From Dermatophagoides farinae (taxonomy: Eukaryota > Arthropoda > Arachnida > Sarcoptiformes > Pyroglyphidae): a stretch of 64,000 nt of DNA. Position 1 is the stretch's first letter. Every line of letters starts with the position of its first letter. The position numbers and the translations under genes were made by a program. Location of the stretch: NCBI RefSeq assembly GCF_024713945.1, contig NC_134679.1, positions 4,655,001 to 4,719,000 on the forward strand. Reading direction: 5' to 3'. A model generated the notes under the pieces. It saw only the letters and a list, made by a program, of their open reading frames with translations. It ran no database searches and was not told where the DNA came from. Shown here in pieces: positions 38,280 through 51,796 of this stretch.

Positions 38280-41200
38280 ACAAGATTGAAATTAAAATAT
38301 GTGTGGTCGAATGAATAAATGAATTGGATCATGAACAAAAAAGATGATAATGGTGGCATTGCATTGTCATTGATTAAAAAAAAAAAACAAAAAAACAAAA
38401 AGAAAGCAATGACGATGATGAAATGAATTTTTGATTTTGATTTTTTTTTTGTTGTAATACCAGGCTAGATGTGAATAATCTATTAATAGAATTTTTTTTT
38501 TTTGAATAATGGTACAATATGACGATCGATATCGGATCAATCAAACAGATGTTTGAGTGTGTCCAATATTTTGAATGAATGAATGAATGGATCACGAATT
38601 TTATTTAACCATGAAAATTGGGTTAATTTTTTTTCATCTTCTTCTCTTCTTCTAAACTTGTGTTTTGTTAATTATTATCAATACACAACCGATATATACC
38701 GGAATTATTATTGTTATTGTTATTATCATGGATCTACAAGTGATTTAATCGATATAATAATAAATATATATAATAGTCATCATTCAGTCACGCTTTTGGT
38801 TTACGGTTACACACTGACATATACACATTTCATCATTGATGTTTCAGTCATCATATATATAATCAACACATATACAAACACTATACTCACGATTAACTCG
38901 ATTGCATTTGGTTTATTTTTTTTCTGAATGAATAAATGAATGAATAAAGATGCTTTTTTTTGCTGAGTGGCAATTTTAAATCTAAATTTCGCTTTTTTTT
39001 CTCCTGTATCCACCACATTATTATCATGAGAACGAACAAAAAAAAAATAAATATAATCCATTGAAATCGTAATCACACACACACACACAAATATTTCCAT
39101 TGTCAAGGCTAATCAGCTAGTATTTTTTTTTTAATGGATCATGATGATGATTATTACCTTTTGTTTGTCATCTCAATATAAAAATTTTTAACAAAAAAAA
39201 AATGTTGACCATTTTTTTGTTTCTTCGTTAACCTATTGCTCTGTTTTTTTTGTCGAAGATTCACATTATAATTTTTTTTTTGTGACAATTTTTCTGTTTT
39301 TTTCTGCTTGTTTCCCGTTTTTCTCATCCTGATTGATATGATCGTAATTTATATTTTTGTTTGTTTGTATTACTTTCCATCCCATGATTTTTTTTTTATA
39401 TTCATTCGATGTTATCATTTTCCAGTTTGGGTTTGTATTTTTTTTTTTGGCTTTCCACATGTGTTTCAGCTGATTATTTCTCTGTGTATTTTTTTTTATC
39501 GATATACATTATCGGTCAGACAATATTATCAATCGATCATTGTTCATCATTAATTTATGTTTTAAATTTCCTTTCATTTTTTTTGTTTTGTTTTACTTTT
39601 CTGTTTGTTTTTGTTTATTTATATTATCATATTGATAATCGATAATCGAGAATGTGATTCGGAAATGAATTTCAATTTCAAATAAAAAAAATCAACCAAA
39701 AGAATTGTTTCAGATTTTTTTTTTTGATTTTATCAATTCTAAACCGTTTTTTTTATCATTTGATATCCGGTATATTGGTTATGTAATTTCTAATTTATTT
39801 TTTTCCTCACAACCGTGCTCATTTTCATTGTGTTTGCAATTTCTCTCAACGAAAAAAAATTTTTTTAAATAAATTTACGCATTTTTGATAATTTTGGCTA
39901 ACCAATGAAAAAAATAAAAACAAGAAAATTATTCCAATGGGAAAGTTTTCAAGTTTTTTTTTCTCTCCGTTCATTTCGGACAATATTATTTACAAAAAAA
40001 AAAAATGTTCGATGGTTTTGATTTTCGTCATTATCATCATCATCGAATGTCCGTTATATTTGATGATGATGGCAATACCAATGGCAAGTTATTTTACATA
40101 TAAAAGTGGTAAGGAATGTGCACTTGTTTAGTTTGTGTGTGTATGTTTATCTTCTTTTTTTTTTTGCTTCAAATAACTATGATTCGGATTGTTTTTCATG
40201 ATTTTGGACCAACATTATGAATGAATATATATGATATGTGAGAAAAAAAAATAATGACAACAACGACTACGTTGACGAAGAAGAGTCAATAACTTGTTCA
40301 ACTCTCTTAATTCAATGTTCAATTTTAATCAGAAAGAAAAAGAAAAAGATTCACATTTCATAACCATCTCTCAAGCATAACGTACGTTGTTTTTTCTTAT
40401 TTTAATATTATATTATTATCACATACTATAATATAACGGGATCGACTTGTTTTTTTTCTGTGTGTCTTTTTCAATTAGAACTTGAACGCTCATCATTTCT
40501 ATCTTTCTCTCACTCTCTCTCTTCTTCTCCCTTAACAATTTATTATGGATCATGAATGAATGAATGAATGAAAGTGAAATTTCTATACTTAGTATATGTG
40601 CAACATGTATAATACATAACCTGTTCTGTTTTTATCATTACAATGTTGGTTTAAACAAATTAATGTCTGTGTGTATGTGTGTGTGTGTGCCAGTTCCAGT
40701 TCAACGGTTCAATTATCATTATAACTTTATTGATTCATTAACCAGAAATTTACTTTTTGGCAATCTATTTAGCCAGAAAAAAAATGTTCAGTATGAATTT
40801 TCACTTTTTTTTCTATACACTGAATTCACACCGAAATTATACTACTGATGATATTTGTTGTTTTGGTTTTTTTTTTAAAGTCAAGGTTTGAATTTGGTCC
40901 ACTATTTTAAATTTATTCTTGAATATTTCAAAAAAAAAAATTTCTGCTTCAATTCTCATTGCATATTAAACAAGTTCATTTGAATTAATGTTTTGTTGTT
41001 GAAGATGAAAATTTTTTTTTTTTTTTTTGCAATCTGTCAACACCTGTGTGCCCACTCGTTATTCACACATATCACATGCACACACACAAATATTTATATT
41101 CAGTTTTCATGCCCTTGCTGTTTTTTTTTTTTTTTGTTTTTCTATCCACTGATGAATTGATATGAACAAAATAAATATTCTTTTAATGGCTGCTTGAATG

Positions 41201-44200
41201 ATTACCGAATACTATGTGTTTGACTAATTAATTAGACACTTATTTATTTCATTAAAAACAACAAAATAAAAAAAAAGAAATGTTAATGATGTATAGATTG
41301 AAAAAACAAAATAAAACTAAAATATTTCATCATCATGAAATATGAGGTAAAAAATAGAAGTGAACAGTTTCTAAAATAAACAGTTTAAATGAACAACAAC
41401 AACAACAACAACAAAATAACAAATCTAATAATAATTGGATTCCATTGACTAAAAAGTGGATAATTTATTTAATCAAAAAGTGTTTCCCGTTAACAAAAAA
41501 AAAAAAAAAAAAATACTTGAACCAGTAACCGATTAATTGTGGTCAAATTTCTGTAGAAATTTAGCATCACAAAAATTGATCGATTGATCACAATATAATG
41601 AATCGATTCGTTTTTTTTTTTTGATTTTCAATAGTCCAATTATATAATTTAGATTGGTGTATTGGAGAGAACCCATTAGTGTATTTTTTTTTTTTTTTTG
41701 GTGTTATTTTTGGTATTTTTGTTTAGCTACCGGTGTTTTCACTGTTCAATACGAAAAACACATTAATTGGACCCAAACATCAAATAAGTAATGATGAATG
41801 ATTGAATGAATGAATGAATGGTTTCTTAATTAAACCTGGATATTACCGCATCATTTGTAACAAAAAAAAAACAATCATTATGGTTGAAAATGAACATTTC
41901 ATTTATTGACCACAACAGTCTAGTAGTAGCAACAATCATTAACACCAAAAACAAAACAAAACAAAACAAAAATATATCTTGATCGAATATTTCAAAATGT
42001 GAATTTTTTTTTCTGCAACACTATACTACCGATTGGTTGTATTTGAAAGCTTGAAACTTGTATTGGCTGCGCTACACTATCCACCGTATATATCTCTCTC
42101 TATCTCTCTCTTTTGCCAATCCAAGAATTCTCTTTTTTTCATGACTCTTTTTTTTCATTTCTGTTGTTGATGATGATGATGATTTCAGTCCAGATCTTTT
42201 TTTTTCGTATTCAATAAATGAAATAAACATTAGACATGAAACAACAACAAGACCTGTTGTCGGCGAAAGCGGCGGTTGTTGTTGTTGTTGTTTGCTTTCT
42301 GTTGAATCACATATACATTGATTTTTTAATTGTGTTTTGTTTGTAAACAGTAAAACAACAATAGAAAAAGTTTCAATTCATCAACCAAAAAAAAAAAAAA
42401 AAAAAAAGATTCCTTTATGACTACACGATTCAGTAGTTCAAATCGATTGTTTAATAATTAGTGAATATGATATAATTTTGTTTTTGTGGCTTTTGTTCTG
42501 TGTATTTCTATTATGCGTTTTGTCCGTGGAAAATATCAAGACAATTTACAATGTGACAATCGTCATAGTGATGAAAATTATTTCTGGTCAGATAAAAATC
42601 TGTAATGGCTTTTATTCAATGATGATTTGATTAATGTCTAAATGTTTAAAAAATTACGACCAAAATCAATGATTATGGATAAAAATTCATATCCATATTT
42701 GAATTATCTATTTTCCAATAATAAACCTATCGGTGGTGGTGGTGTTAGTAGTGCACCATATCATTCATTTGCAAGCTATTATTGTCCATCATCAATGCCA
42801 AATCCATTAAATAACAGCAGTGGTGGTGCTGGTAATCATAACAATTTACAATATCCTCAAAATAACGGTACAAATAATTGTCCATCAAATACCTCATCAC
42901 CATCGTCTATGAATCGACGATCAACATCAAAAAATCCAAATGGACCACCACCACCACCACCACCAACACTCCCATCACATCATAGGCCATCATCATCATC
43001 ATATAGAAGACCTATTTATAGTATAGCCAATCCGAATTATTCTCCATATCGTTCTGGTCGACCGCCACCACAGCAGTCATCGAATTCTTATCTAAAATTA
43101 CATCCAACACATAATTATCCTAGATATTATTCAACATCCTATCCATATTGTTTGTCATCATCATCATCATTACCATTGCAATCATCATTTACAACATTTA
43201 ATTCAAGTGTCAAATTACAGCAGCTCGGTAATCGATTACAATCATGGAAAACGGCGTCAATTGTATGTAAATTATTGTCGTATATAAATAATATATATGT
43301 GTCCATCACACAAACAATATTTCGTTCTACAATTTTTTTTTTTTTTTTTTGACAACTGCACTTGATGATAATTTGACATTTCGATTTCGATTTGAATTTT
43401 TTTTCATTTCATTTCATTTCTTTTTTGATAATGAAAAACAAAAATAAACGTCATTTCGAGTTTTTCATCAATCAATCTTTTTTTTTAGTTTTCATAAAGA
43501 AAAAAAAAAGATAATAGAAATCAAGTAGCTTGTTCTAATCACAAGATCAAGATGTGAAACGAACTTTTTTTTTATACTTTTGACCTGATATATTATCATA
43601 ATAATAATTCTATCCTGTCATTGATATTTGTAAATTTTTTTTTTTGATTTCATAAGTTCAATATTTGATTTTGTAGGGGTAATTTATTCGTCACAGAAAA
43701 TTTGGTTTGTCAGCATATCATTTATCAGCTTTTCAATATATATATATAGAGAGAGAGAAAAAAAAAGAGGACCCGATCAACTCGATTCATCACGATTAAA
43801 CACACAGAGAAAAGAAAAGCTCGGTCAATGAATTATTGAGTTTTTTTTCAATTTAACCTGCATAGAATATGAAATTGAAAAAAAAATTCATTGATAAAAA
43901 TGATTGTTTAAAATTAACGTGATGATACGATTATCTATGAACGGAAGAAGGGAAAATTTTCACTTTTTTTTAACAATTTTCATTCATTATCTGTTTAAAT
44001 TTAGATTCATTCATTTTTTTTAGAACAGGAATTCCGTCATTTCTTTTTTTTGTTGTTCTTAAATTAAACGAATTATATAATTATTATTATTGTTGTTTGT
44101 AGTTTGGTTTACGTGCTTGGATGATTCAATTTCATTTCGGTTTTTTTTTAATAATGATGATGATAATGGACAATTATCATTTGTCATCATATCTTTTTGA

Positions 44201-47200
44201 TATACATTGAGAAACAACATCTCTTTGTCCCTCCATCCATGAATACTATGTTGAGTAAAACATCACCAACTTGATGATGAAGATGACGATGATGACACAT
44301 ATCTTCTTGGTTCGTTTTGGAGAAAAAAAATGTCATTCTTAGTAATTATTAAATAATAATAATAATGTTGGACATGATGAAACAAACAAACGAAACAAAA
44401 GAAAAAATGCTTTTGTATTTTGCATGAAGGGTTTTTCCCTTTTAAAGCCTCTTTTTTAAAAAAGCGTGATTAAAATATTTTTTTTCACATTTTCTAAAAT
44501 ATAAAAATAACAATAATGAAATTAAATAATCTACACAGGTCGGTCGGTCGAAAATCTCATCATCATCATCATAATAATTCGGGTCGGTCATCCATCTAGC
44601 CAATCTTGTTTTTGTTATTTATTTTTTTTTATTCAAATTTAAATTATCGAAACGAATTGATCAAATGAAATGCAATGAATGCAACGACACACGAAACAAA
44701 ACAAAACAAAAAAATTCTTTTAATAATGGCATCGTTAAAACAATCAACCATACACACAATATTATTAAAAGTTTAGGGTCAATCGATCGATCTATCGATT
44801 TGGTTCGTCTTTTGTCTATCTGGTCATCTTTCATCTTTTGATGAACATTGGCTTTATTTGTATCTGTTTATAATCAAATATAAATAAATGAAAATAATAA
44901 GCAGATGTGTATGTGTGCGCCATTCTTTCGAATGATGGATTTGCAATAAAACAAAACAAAAATATCTGACAATTTTCACTTAGATCCACCATTTGTTTTG
45001 ATCTTAATCGCTTTTTCTTTTTGATCCATCACATACATTTATTTGATTTGTGTAGTTTTTCATGTTTTCATACAAACAATTTGCATTTTTTTCATTTTTT
45101 TTTTTTTTTTTTTTGATTATGAATTGATTACCTACACATACATATCGCAGTATTATCTATTTACAATTTTTTTCACCATCATCATCATCGTCATCATTTG
45201 TTTGCCAATTGAATTGGTTTTGAATTCAATTTCCAATACCCGGTGTATTTTTTTTTGTCTGTCTAACAAAACAATATTGATGAAATTATTAAATTTAAAT
45301 TTAATTTCGTTGTTGTTATTGTGATTTGTGGCTTTCCAATCAAAAAAAAAAAAAAATGAAATGAAATGAAAATAAAATTGTTCGATTGTAATATACAACA
45401 AACATTGATTTTGTATTTTGTTTGATCGATGCTTGAAGCAATAATAATCCACAAGATGATATCATTGATAGAATTTTCAAAAGGGAAAGATTTTCAATTT
45501 TTTTTTCGTATTTGATAACATGTTTACATCTTTAGTTTATTTGATGAATAGAAATAGAAATGTAAAGATGAAAATCATGTATATTCGTGTATATTTTGTT
45601 GATAATATGACTGAATCCACATGACATGAATATGATTCCACAAAACATTAGTTTCTAATAATTTTGTTTCTGTTTTTGTTGTTGTTGTTGTTACTGACCC
45701 AATAGCAATAGGTATCAATTTTATCAATCATTTTGTTGCCTTTTCTTTTTCTCTCTCTCTCTCTAAGGATTGACGATGATGATATAAATCTAATACATGG
45801 ATTTTTTATGTTCGTGTTTATGTTTATCTTGATTTTTTTGTCATTGAATTTCTGTATATTTTTTTTCAATTGACCATAACGGCTTTTTTTTCTTTCTTGT
45901 TTGTTGCCAATGATCGTTTGTTTTCAATTCAATTCAATCCATTGATCGATAGATTTTCTTCTTCTTTTTCATACTATTGGATCATATCTTTGACAGGGCG
46001 CTATCAAATATTGCCGATATTGCTAAATGATCATTTGTTCAGGTCACAGCTTAAGAAAAACCGTGTGTATGCTACTAACGTGTGAAATGTGGATTAATAG
46101 TAATTTGTAACTTGCAAAACTTAAACTATGTAAATCTTATAGGATATTTTTATGGATTTTTTATTCAAAAAAAAAAGACTTGAGTAGATTTTCAATCAAC
46201 CCTTTTTGAAGGGAAAACAAATACAGATGAATGAGTAAAAAAAAGAATTTTATCCAACAGTTCTTTGTTGAATTTTTTTTCATTCTAATCAACAACAAAA
46301 AAAATGACATTCATGACCAATGGATTGTTTCTACCTATCTACAAATGGGGTTTGTTTGTTTGTTTATTCATTCATTCATTCAATTCACTCATTCATTTGT
46401 ATGTTTGTTTTGTCCGTTGTTGACCTGTTTAAATCTTTGATCACCATCATCATAATCATCATTATCATAGATTTATGAATAAATTGATGATGGAGATGGA
46501 AAAAAAATTAATATTTGAAAATGTTGTATGTATGCATACAAATATAACTGTTACTTGCAAGTTCATTTCGTAAATATATTTGATGAATAGTCCCAAAAAC
46601 ATTCGATGGCTATGACCGGCGATCATCATCATCATCATCACAAACACAAACGACCACATATTTTTTTTTTGTTCTTCCTGATCTTTATAAATATATGTGG
46701 TGACAAAAATTGTATTGCATAAAAAGATTACATTTAGATTAGATTTAATTTAGTTATCATCATCATCATCATGACTTTTTGATGTTTATCACAAATTGCA
46801 GTTGAATGTGTAGAGAAAAAATAAATTTGAAATTAATTACAATCTGATAGCGGTAGTAGTTGTATTTTCATAAATAAAAGACAAAAAAAAACGATGTTAC
46901 AATGTCGAAAATGTGTGAATGAATGAATGAATAGATAATTTTTGGGCCGTTGACTTTTTTTTTCGTACAAATAAATAAACCAAATGTTGCTGTCCATAGA
47001 CAATAGCGTATATCTGACCAAGTTTTTTTCTTTTTTTCCCTCTCTCTCAATATCTATGAATGTGAATACGAAGATGATGATGATAAGATCAAATGAAAGA
47101 TTGAACGATTTGATTTCTGAACAATCTCATCATCATCAACATCACTGAAAAAAAAATCATCGCTCAGCATAGAAATCAATTGATCAATCTGAAAAAAAAT

Positions 47201-48115
47201 CAACCATAAAACCGACCAATATATGAGATTGTAATTTTATGCCCACACATAAACACGTAATATACAGCGCCTACTTGTTGTTATTGTTGTTGTTGTTGAA
47301 AATTCATTCGACCTTTTTTGGATCATAATCAATTTATATATTGAATGAATTAGATCAGATATCTAGATAGGGTTACTCTTCTAATAGGATTCGATTCATA
47401 GAACAGGAAAAATAAAATTTTTTCTTGTCAAGAAAAAAATCATCATAATCATTTTTTTCCGAGAGATTTTTTTTGTTATTATTTCTTTGGTCAAAAAACT
47501 ACCATTTTTGGTGTTGTATACATTGGACGTTGTCATTTTTTCCACATTTTGATTTTTTTCTTCACTTTTTTTATATCATTTTGATTATTGATTTCTATTT
47601 ATCATTTAGGGAATATCTTTTCTGGTATTATTGTTGCTCATCTGTAAACTACATGATGTTGATCGTGAAATCAATTATCTACATTATATATCCAATGAAT
47701 GGCTATCACAGCAAGCAGTCAATCATCAGTTATTAACATCATCATCATCTGCTGCTGCTGTTATTGGAAGTGGTGATGGTAATGCAGAACCATCGAAACG
47801 AAGAATGGATAACCATCATCATCAACCATTAGATGGTCATCACGATAATAATAATGACTATGATGATAACAGCCATAATCTTTATTCACTGGTATTAAAT
47901 GCCACAATCAATAATACCACAACGAAAACCATCATCAATACTAAAGACAATTATTCTAATGATATTTTTGATGAAAAAAATTTCGATCCAAATAAAGATG
48001 ATCTATTCAATGATCTATCACCATTTACCAATTATCGATTACGGCCAATTTCATCACCAATTGTTGCCAAAAGAAAATCTCAACCATCAGAAAATGATCA
48101 AAAATTAACTAGTCG

Positions 48116-48146
<31 letters not shown>

Positions 48147-51100
48147 CAACAACAACAACAACCAACAAACAAACCACAAAATAATCAACAAAAATCATCC
48201 ACATCTATTGTTGATGAATCTATTGATCATCAACAAAATTCACATCATAATAATCGACACTTAAAAACTCAACATATTACCAGTCATCAACAGCATCGAT
48301 TATCACCAGTTCAAAAGGAAATTATTCATCATCATCCGAATGATGATGATGATAATGATAATGATGATGATGTTGAACCTATACAAGAATTGGCTTCAGC
48401 AAGTAATCATGATGTAATCGAATTGGCTAATATAATATCAATCATTAGTTATTTAAAAGAAGATGTCGACGTTTTAATGAGTATGTGATGATTTATTATT
48501 ATGTTTAAATGAAAATAAAAAATTAAATTATAAACTAATCGATTATTACAAATTAACAATAAACATAGGTGAATTGATGGCCGCTCGTACAACATTATTA
48601 CTGAGCCTAGTATTTGTTTTAGTCTACATTCTAAGGTTAGTAAAAAAAAACATTTGAAACACATGAACAGAAAACAGAAAAAAAGAAAATTTGAATTTTC
48701 ATTTCATTTTTAAATTGTAATTTGTTAAATTTCAGTCAGTATACAAAAAAAACAAATCTCATTTTGATGATCATGATGACGATGACGATGATGATACTCA
48801 TGGTGATTTTCATCATGATGAGATGAAAAATTTGCCCATTTTTTTTCTTGACTTGTTATAATAGTCGTATATATTATTCACACGTTATCGCTATTATATT
48901 ATTTATACTACAACACCGTTGTTGTTGTTGTTGTTGTTGAAAGATAATTTCACGTAATCCAAACGATTAATGTGTTCATATTAAATGTTGGACATGAAAT
49001 CTTTTCTTTTTTTTGACATATCATCCAATTCACTGTGTTTGTTTATGTTTTTTTTTTTAATATATCTCAATTCCGAATCACAGTTGTAAGTGGATCACAC
49101 ATAAATAATCGTATGTGTGTGTGTGTGTGTATCATCACAAGTTCAATTGTCTTAGAATGTGGAACAATTGCTTATTGCAAGTCAGAAGAAAATGAAAACA
49201 GAATACAAATTACTAATATAATTAAGCTCATCTTTATTTTTTCATTGAAAAATATGTCAATGTGAATTGAATCACATATATAGGCCGATATAATGATAAC
49301 CAACATGGTCAATTTTTGTGGTAGAAAAATGAAAATTTTACCACATCGAATTTCTGTTTCTGAATCATTTTTTCCATTTTTTCTTCCTATTTTGGTTTAT
49401 CTTGATCCTCTTGCGACGGTAATGTCTTCACAGTAAGGAAGCCAAAAAAAATCTGATCATCGATAAGGTTGTGTTCGATATGCTGCTGTACATAAAAAAA
49501 AATGATTTATGTTTAAATTAAATTAAAATTTCTGAAAATTTTTAAAAAGGAGATCGTGATGAATCTTTTTTTTCTCTCCAAACGAAATGAGAAAAGAATA
49601 AATGTAATTTTTTCCATCATCATCGATGATGGTCAATATCGATCAATAGATCGATTATATATAATTGATCGTTGAAAAAAAATGGCCAAACAATCAATCA
49701 ATTTGGCACGTTTCTTTTTCTTTCTCTCTATTAGCCTTTTCGATCATGAACGAAATTTCATGTTCATATTGGTTGATTGAAAATGGAACATTGAAGAAAT
49801 TTTGCAAATTTTTTAATCAATTTTTTACTTTCTTTTTTTATTATGTAAAAATTCCACGCATACTTTTTTTCTGGAACACAAACACACACACACACAGTTG
49901 GTGTTGGATGGCCTATGCAATTCGAGCAACAAACACACCGGTAAGTGGTTTTTTTTCATATATATGTTCTGTAAAACGACAAACAATATGTTAAAATTAG
50001 TTTTTTTTCTTATTTTTGGAATAATCACAATTGAAAATCATTTCAAGTATTCAAAATAACTTTATGTAATACAAATTTGAATGAAGAGTAGTGAAATGTG
50101 AACGTTTTTTTCTGCCTCTTTTATCTAGCGGTTTAATCAAATCAATCAATCAAAAAAAAAAAAAAAAAAAAAACAAAAAAAAACAGTGAATCCAAGAAAA
50201 AAAATTTCTGTTGTCAACAACAGGAAGTTTTTTTTTCGTTGTTAATCCATGTGATTTTCATTTTTTTTTCTCTCTCTCTTTCTAAATTTAAATTTATATT
50301 TTCTCATCATTCGTTTTTATTTGCTTATTTTTTTTCTCCCCACTATGATGATGATGATGATGATCATCACAGCAAGACATATCATTGAAAACGGTACTTT
50401 TGTTGGCTATATTTGCTGCTGTTGATATTGCTGCCAGTGCCGGTTTTGTTATGGTTCGAATCATAATGGTAAATTATTATTGGATTTACGAAATTCTTTA
50501 TTAATTGATTTGAATTGAAATGTTGATTTCGATTTTTTAATCTCATTTAAAAAAAAAATGAATTGAATCAGTATTTGATGCGTGATCATTATTTTCCTCG
50601 TGACATGCGAATACCATTACATTCATTAGAATATAATCAATTACCGGCTCATGTTGCACTTCGTTTGACCAGTATGAAGGTAGATATTTTTATTTTACTT
50701 GTCTTGAATCTAAAATAATAATTGATCATTTATGAATTTTTTTTCATTGTTTTCTACCAACATTTTATCATTATTAAAGTCGGGTACGGGTGTCATCGAT
50801 ATATTTGTTTCTGTGATTGTAACATTTTTAACTTCGTTACGTGTATATTCGGTCATTTGTGCCGTATCATTCTATCGAAGAGCTCGTAAAGGTAATTCAG
50901 ATTATTGATTGTTTGATATTCGATTTTCAATATCTTCTACATTTTTATAATTAGAATTGTTAAATGTAAAAAATTTTGAATACATGATCGAACGGCCAAC
51001 AACATCTAGATTTCCATCAATGATCGGTAATTCATCGACAAATTATCTTCGTGGTTCAATGATGGCAGCTGCAGCTGCTTCAAATTCAAAGCCAAGTCCA

Positions 51101-51796
51101 ACAAATAGTACTGGTGATGGTGGTAAACATGATTCCTGCGATTTAGGACAAAGTGGTTATCTGTACGTCTGTTGTTTGTTTATATTTTTAGCTATAGATT
51201 TTTCTTCTCAAATTTATTTATGTAACATATGAATTTTTGTTTTGTTTTGTTTTCCTTTTTTAACAACATCCTCAGTCCTAAAATAAGGTTATTAAGTGCA
51301 CATAAAGATCTTGAAAGACGATTCTCCATCAACAATGGTCGCAACGTACATCATTCTCATCATCATCATCATCATGATGTTAATGTAACAAATTCATCTA
51401 GTGACAATAATTCTACGGATATTTCATCCGCTGATGATGATCCAGCTTTAGAATTGAAAATACAAGCAGCCGATATGCCTGCATCAATACAAAAATCGGC
51501 AATGCAATCAACAATACATGCATTACGTACATATACAACTGAAAAACATATAGCTGAAAGTATAAAACAAAATTTCGATCAATTGTATGAACCAACATGG
51601 CATTGTATTGTTGGAAGAAATTGGGGTTCTTGTGTAACTCATACCAAGGTACGATGATAATTGATTGAAATTTAAAAAAAAATTGTTTATCCATTGATTT
51701 AACATTTATTCAATTTTTTTTTTTTACTTCACACAGTCGAATTATATTAGAATGTTGTATAAAGATCTAACCATTCTTCTATATAAATCATCATAA
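37743..51796 (+). CDS. Four-pass membrane protein with C-terminal dynein light chain LC8 domain, 10 exons
   Basis: Exons 37743-37835, 47610-48480, 48569-48635, 49898-49940, 50373-50468, 50572-50679, 50780-50891, 50955-51162, 51276-51648 and 51737-51796 sum to 2031 nt (676 residues) with matching phases at every junction. Predicted TM1 is about 32-45 (GISFLVLLLLICKL). A long polar loop of about 270 residues with His, Gln and Asp runs follows, then TM2 329-343, TM3 364-385 and TM4 430-453. A cytosolic Ser/Asn/His-rich linker leads to residues 598-676, which align without gaps to the LC8 core: ADMPASIQKS, then YEPTWHCIVGRNWGSCVTHT, then ILLYKSS. LC8 is normally a free homodimeric hub of dynein and myosin V. 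No ATG stands where a separate LC8 gene would start, so the domain is fused. I do not recognise the membrane part. The first exon is joined over a 9.8 kb intron and is the least certain piece. Confidence 0.78.
38247..38280. repeat. (GAT)n microsatellite
   Basis: A GAT/ATG trinucleotide run of about 34 nt inside the long first intron of the LC8-fusion gene. Confidence 0.9.
42386..42408. repeat. Poly-A run
   Basis: An A homopolymer of about 22 nt, some 230 nt upstream of the candidate alternative first exon. Confidence 0.85.
42642..43262 (+). CDS. Candidate alternative first exon of the LC8-fusion gene
   Basis: A 207-codon open segment beginning MFKKLRPKSMIMDKN and ending at att|gtatgt in phase 0. 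This is the same phase as the 37743-37835 exon, so either can join the exon at 47610. The encoded segment is rich in Pro, Ser, Tyr and Asn (for example a GPPPPPPPTLP tract and SYRRPIYS) and has no membrane segment, as expected for an intrinsically disordered cytosolic N-terminus. Length, composition and a phase-compatible donor argue for a real exon, but the splice itself is inferred. It could also be a separate gene with exons I did not find. Confidence 0.55.
43263..47609 (+). other. Intronic AT-rich DNA of the LC8-fusion gene, 3' part
   Basis: No exon or RNA gene recognised. GAT, TCA and GT repeats and T runs dominate. Confidence 0.6.
50152..50173. repeat. Poly-A run
   Basis: An A homopolymer of about 22 nt within an intron (49941-50372) of the LC8-fusion gene. 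Confidence 0.9.

Larger units (their letters stand above)
37836..42641 (+). other. Intronic AT-rich DNA of the LC8-fusion gene, 5' part
   Basis: Simple-sequence-rich DNA, including a GAT run at 38247-38280 and long T runs. The open frames here are short and Phe- or Ile-rich from T runs. No gene recognised. Confidence 0.6.

Noticed and set aside
42642-43352. The Pro/Tyr/Ser-rich frame as an independent 236-residue protein
   Set aside because: Its last 30 codons run into a long T run after a good splice donor, which looks like read-through into an intron. A first exon is the better reading, although a separate gene is not excluded.
49080-49095. An acceptor at 49081-49091 (aatcacag) as the next exon of the LC8-fusion gene
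   Set aside because: After it the required frame meets a stop within eight codons. The exon at 49898 keeps the frame open with a good donor.
51229-51657. A stand-alone LC8 gene starting at 51229
   Set aside because: The frame from 51229 would need intron sequence (Phe-rich, upstream of a clean ctcag acceptor at 51271-51275) as its N-terminus, and 120 extra residues before the LC8 core. The spliced fusion joins in phase and is simpler.
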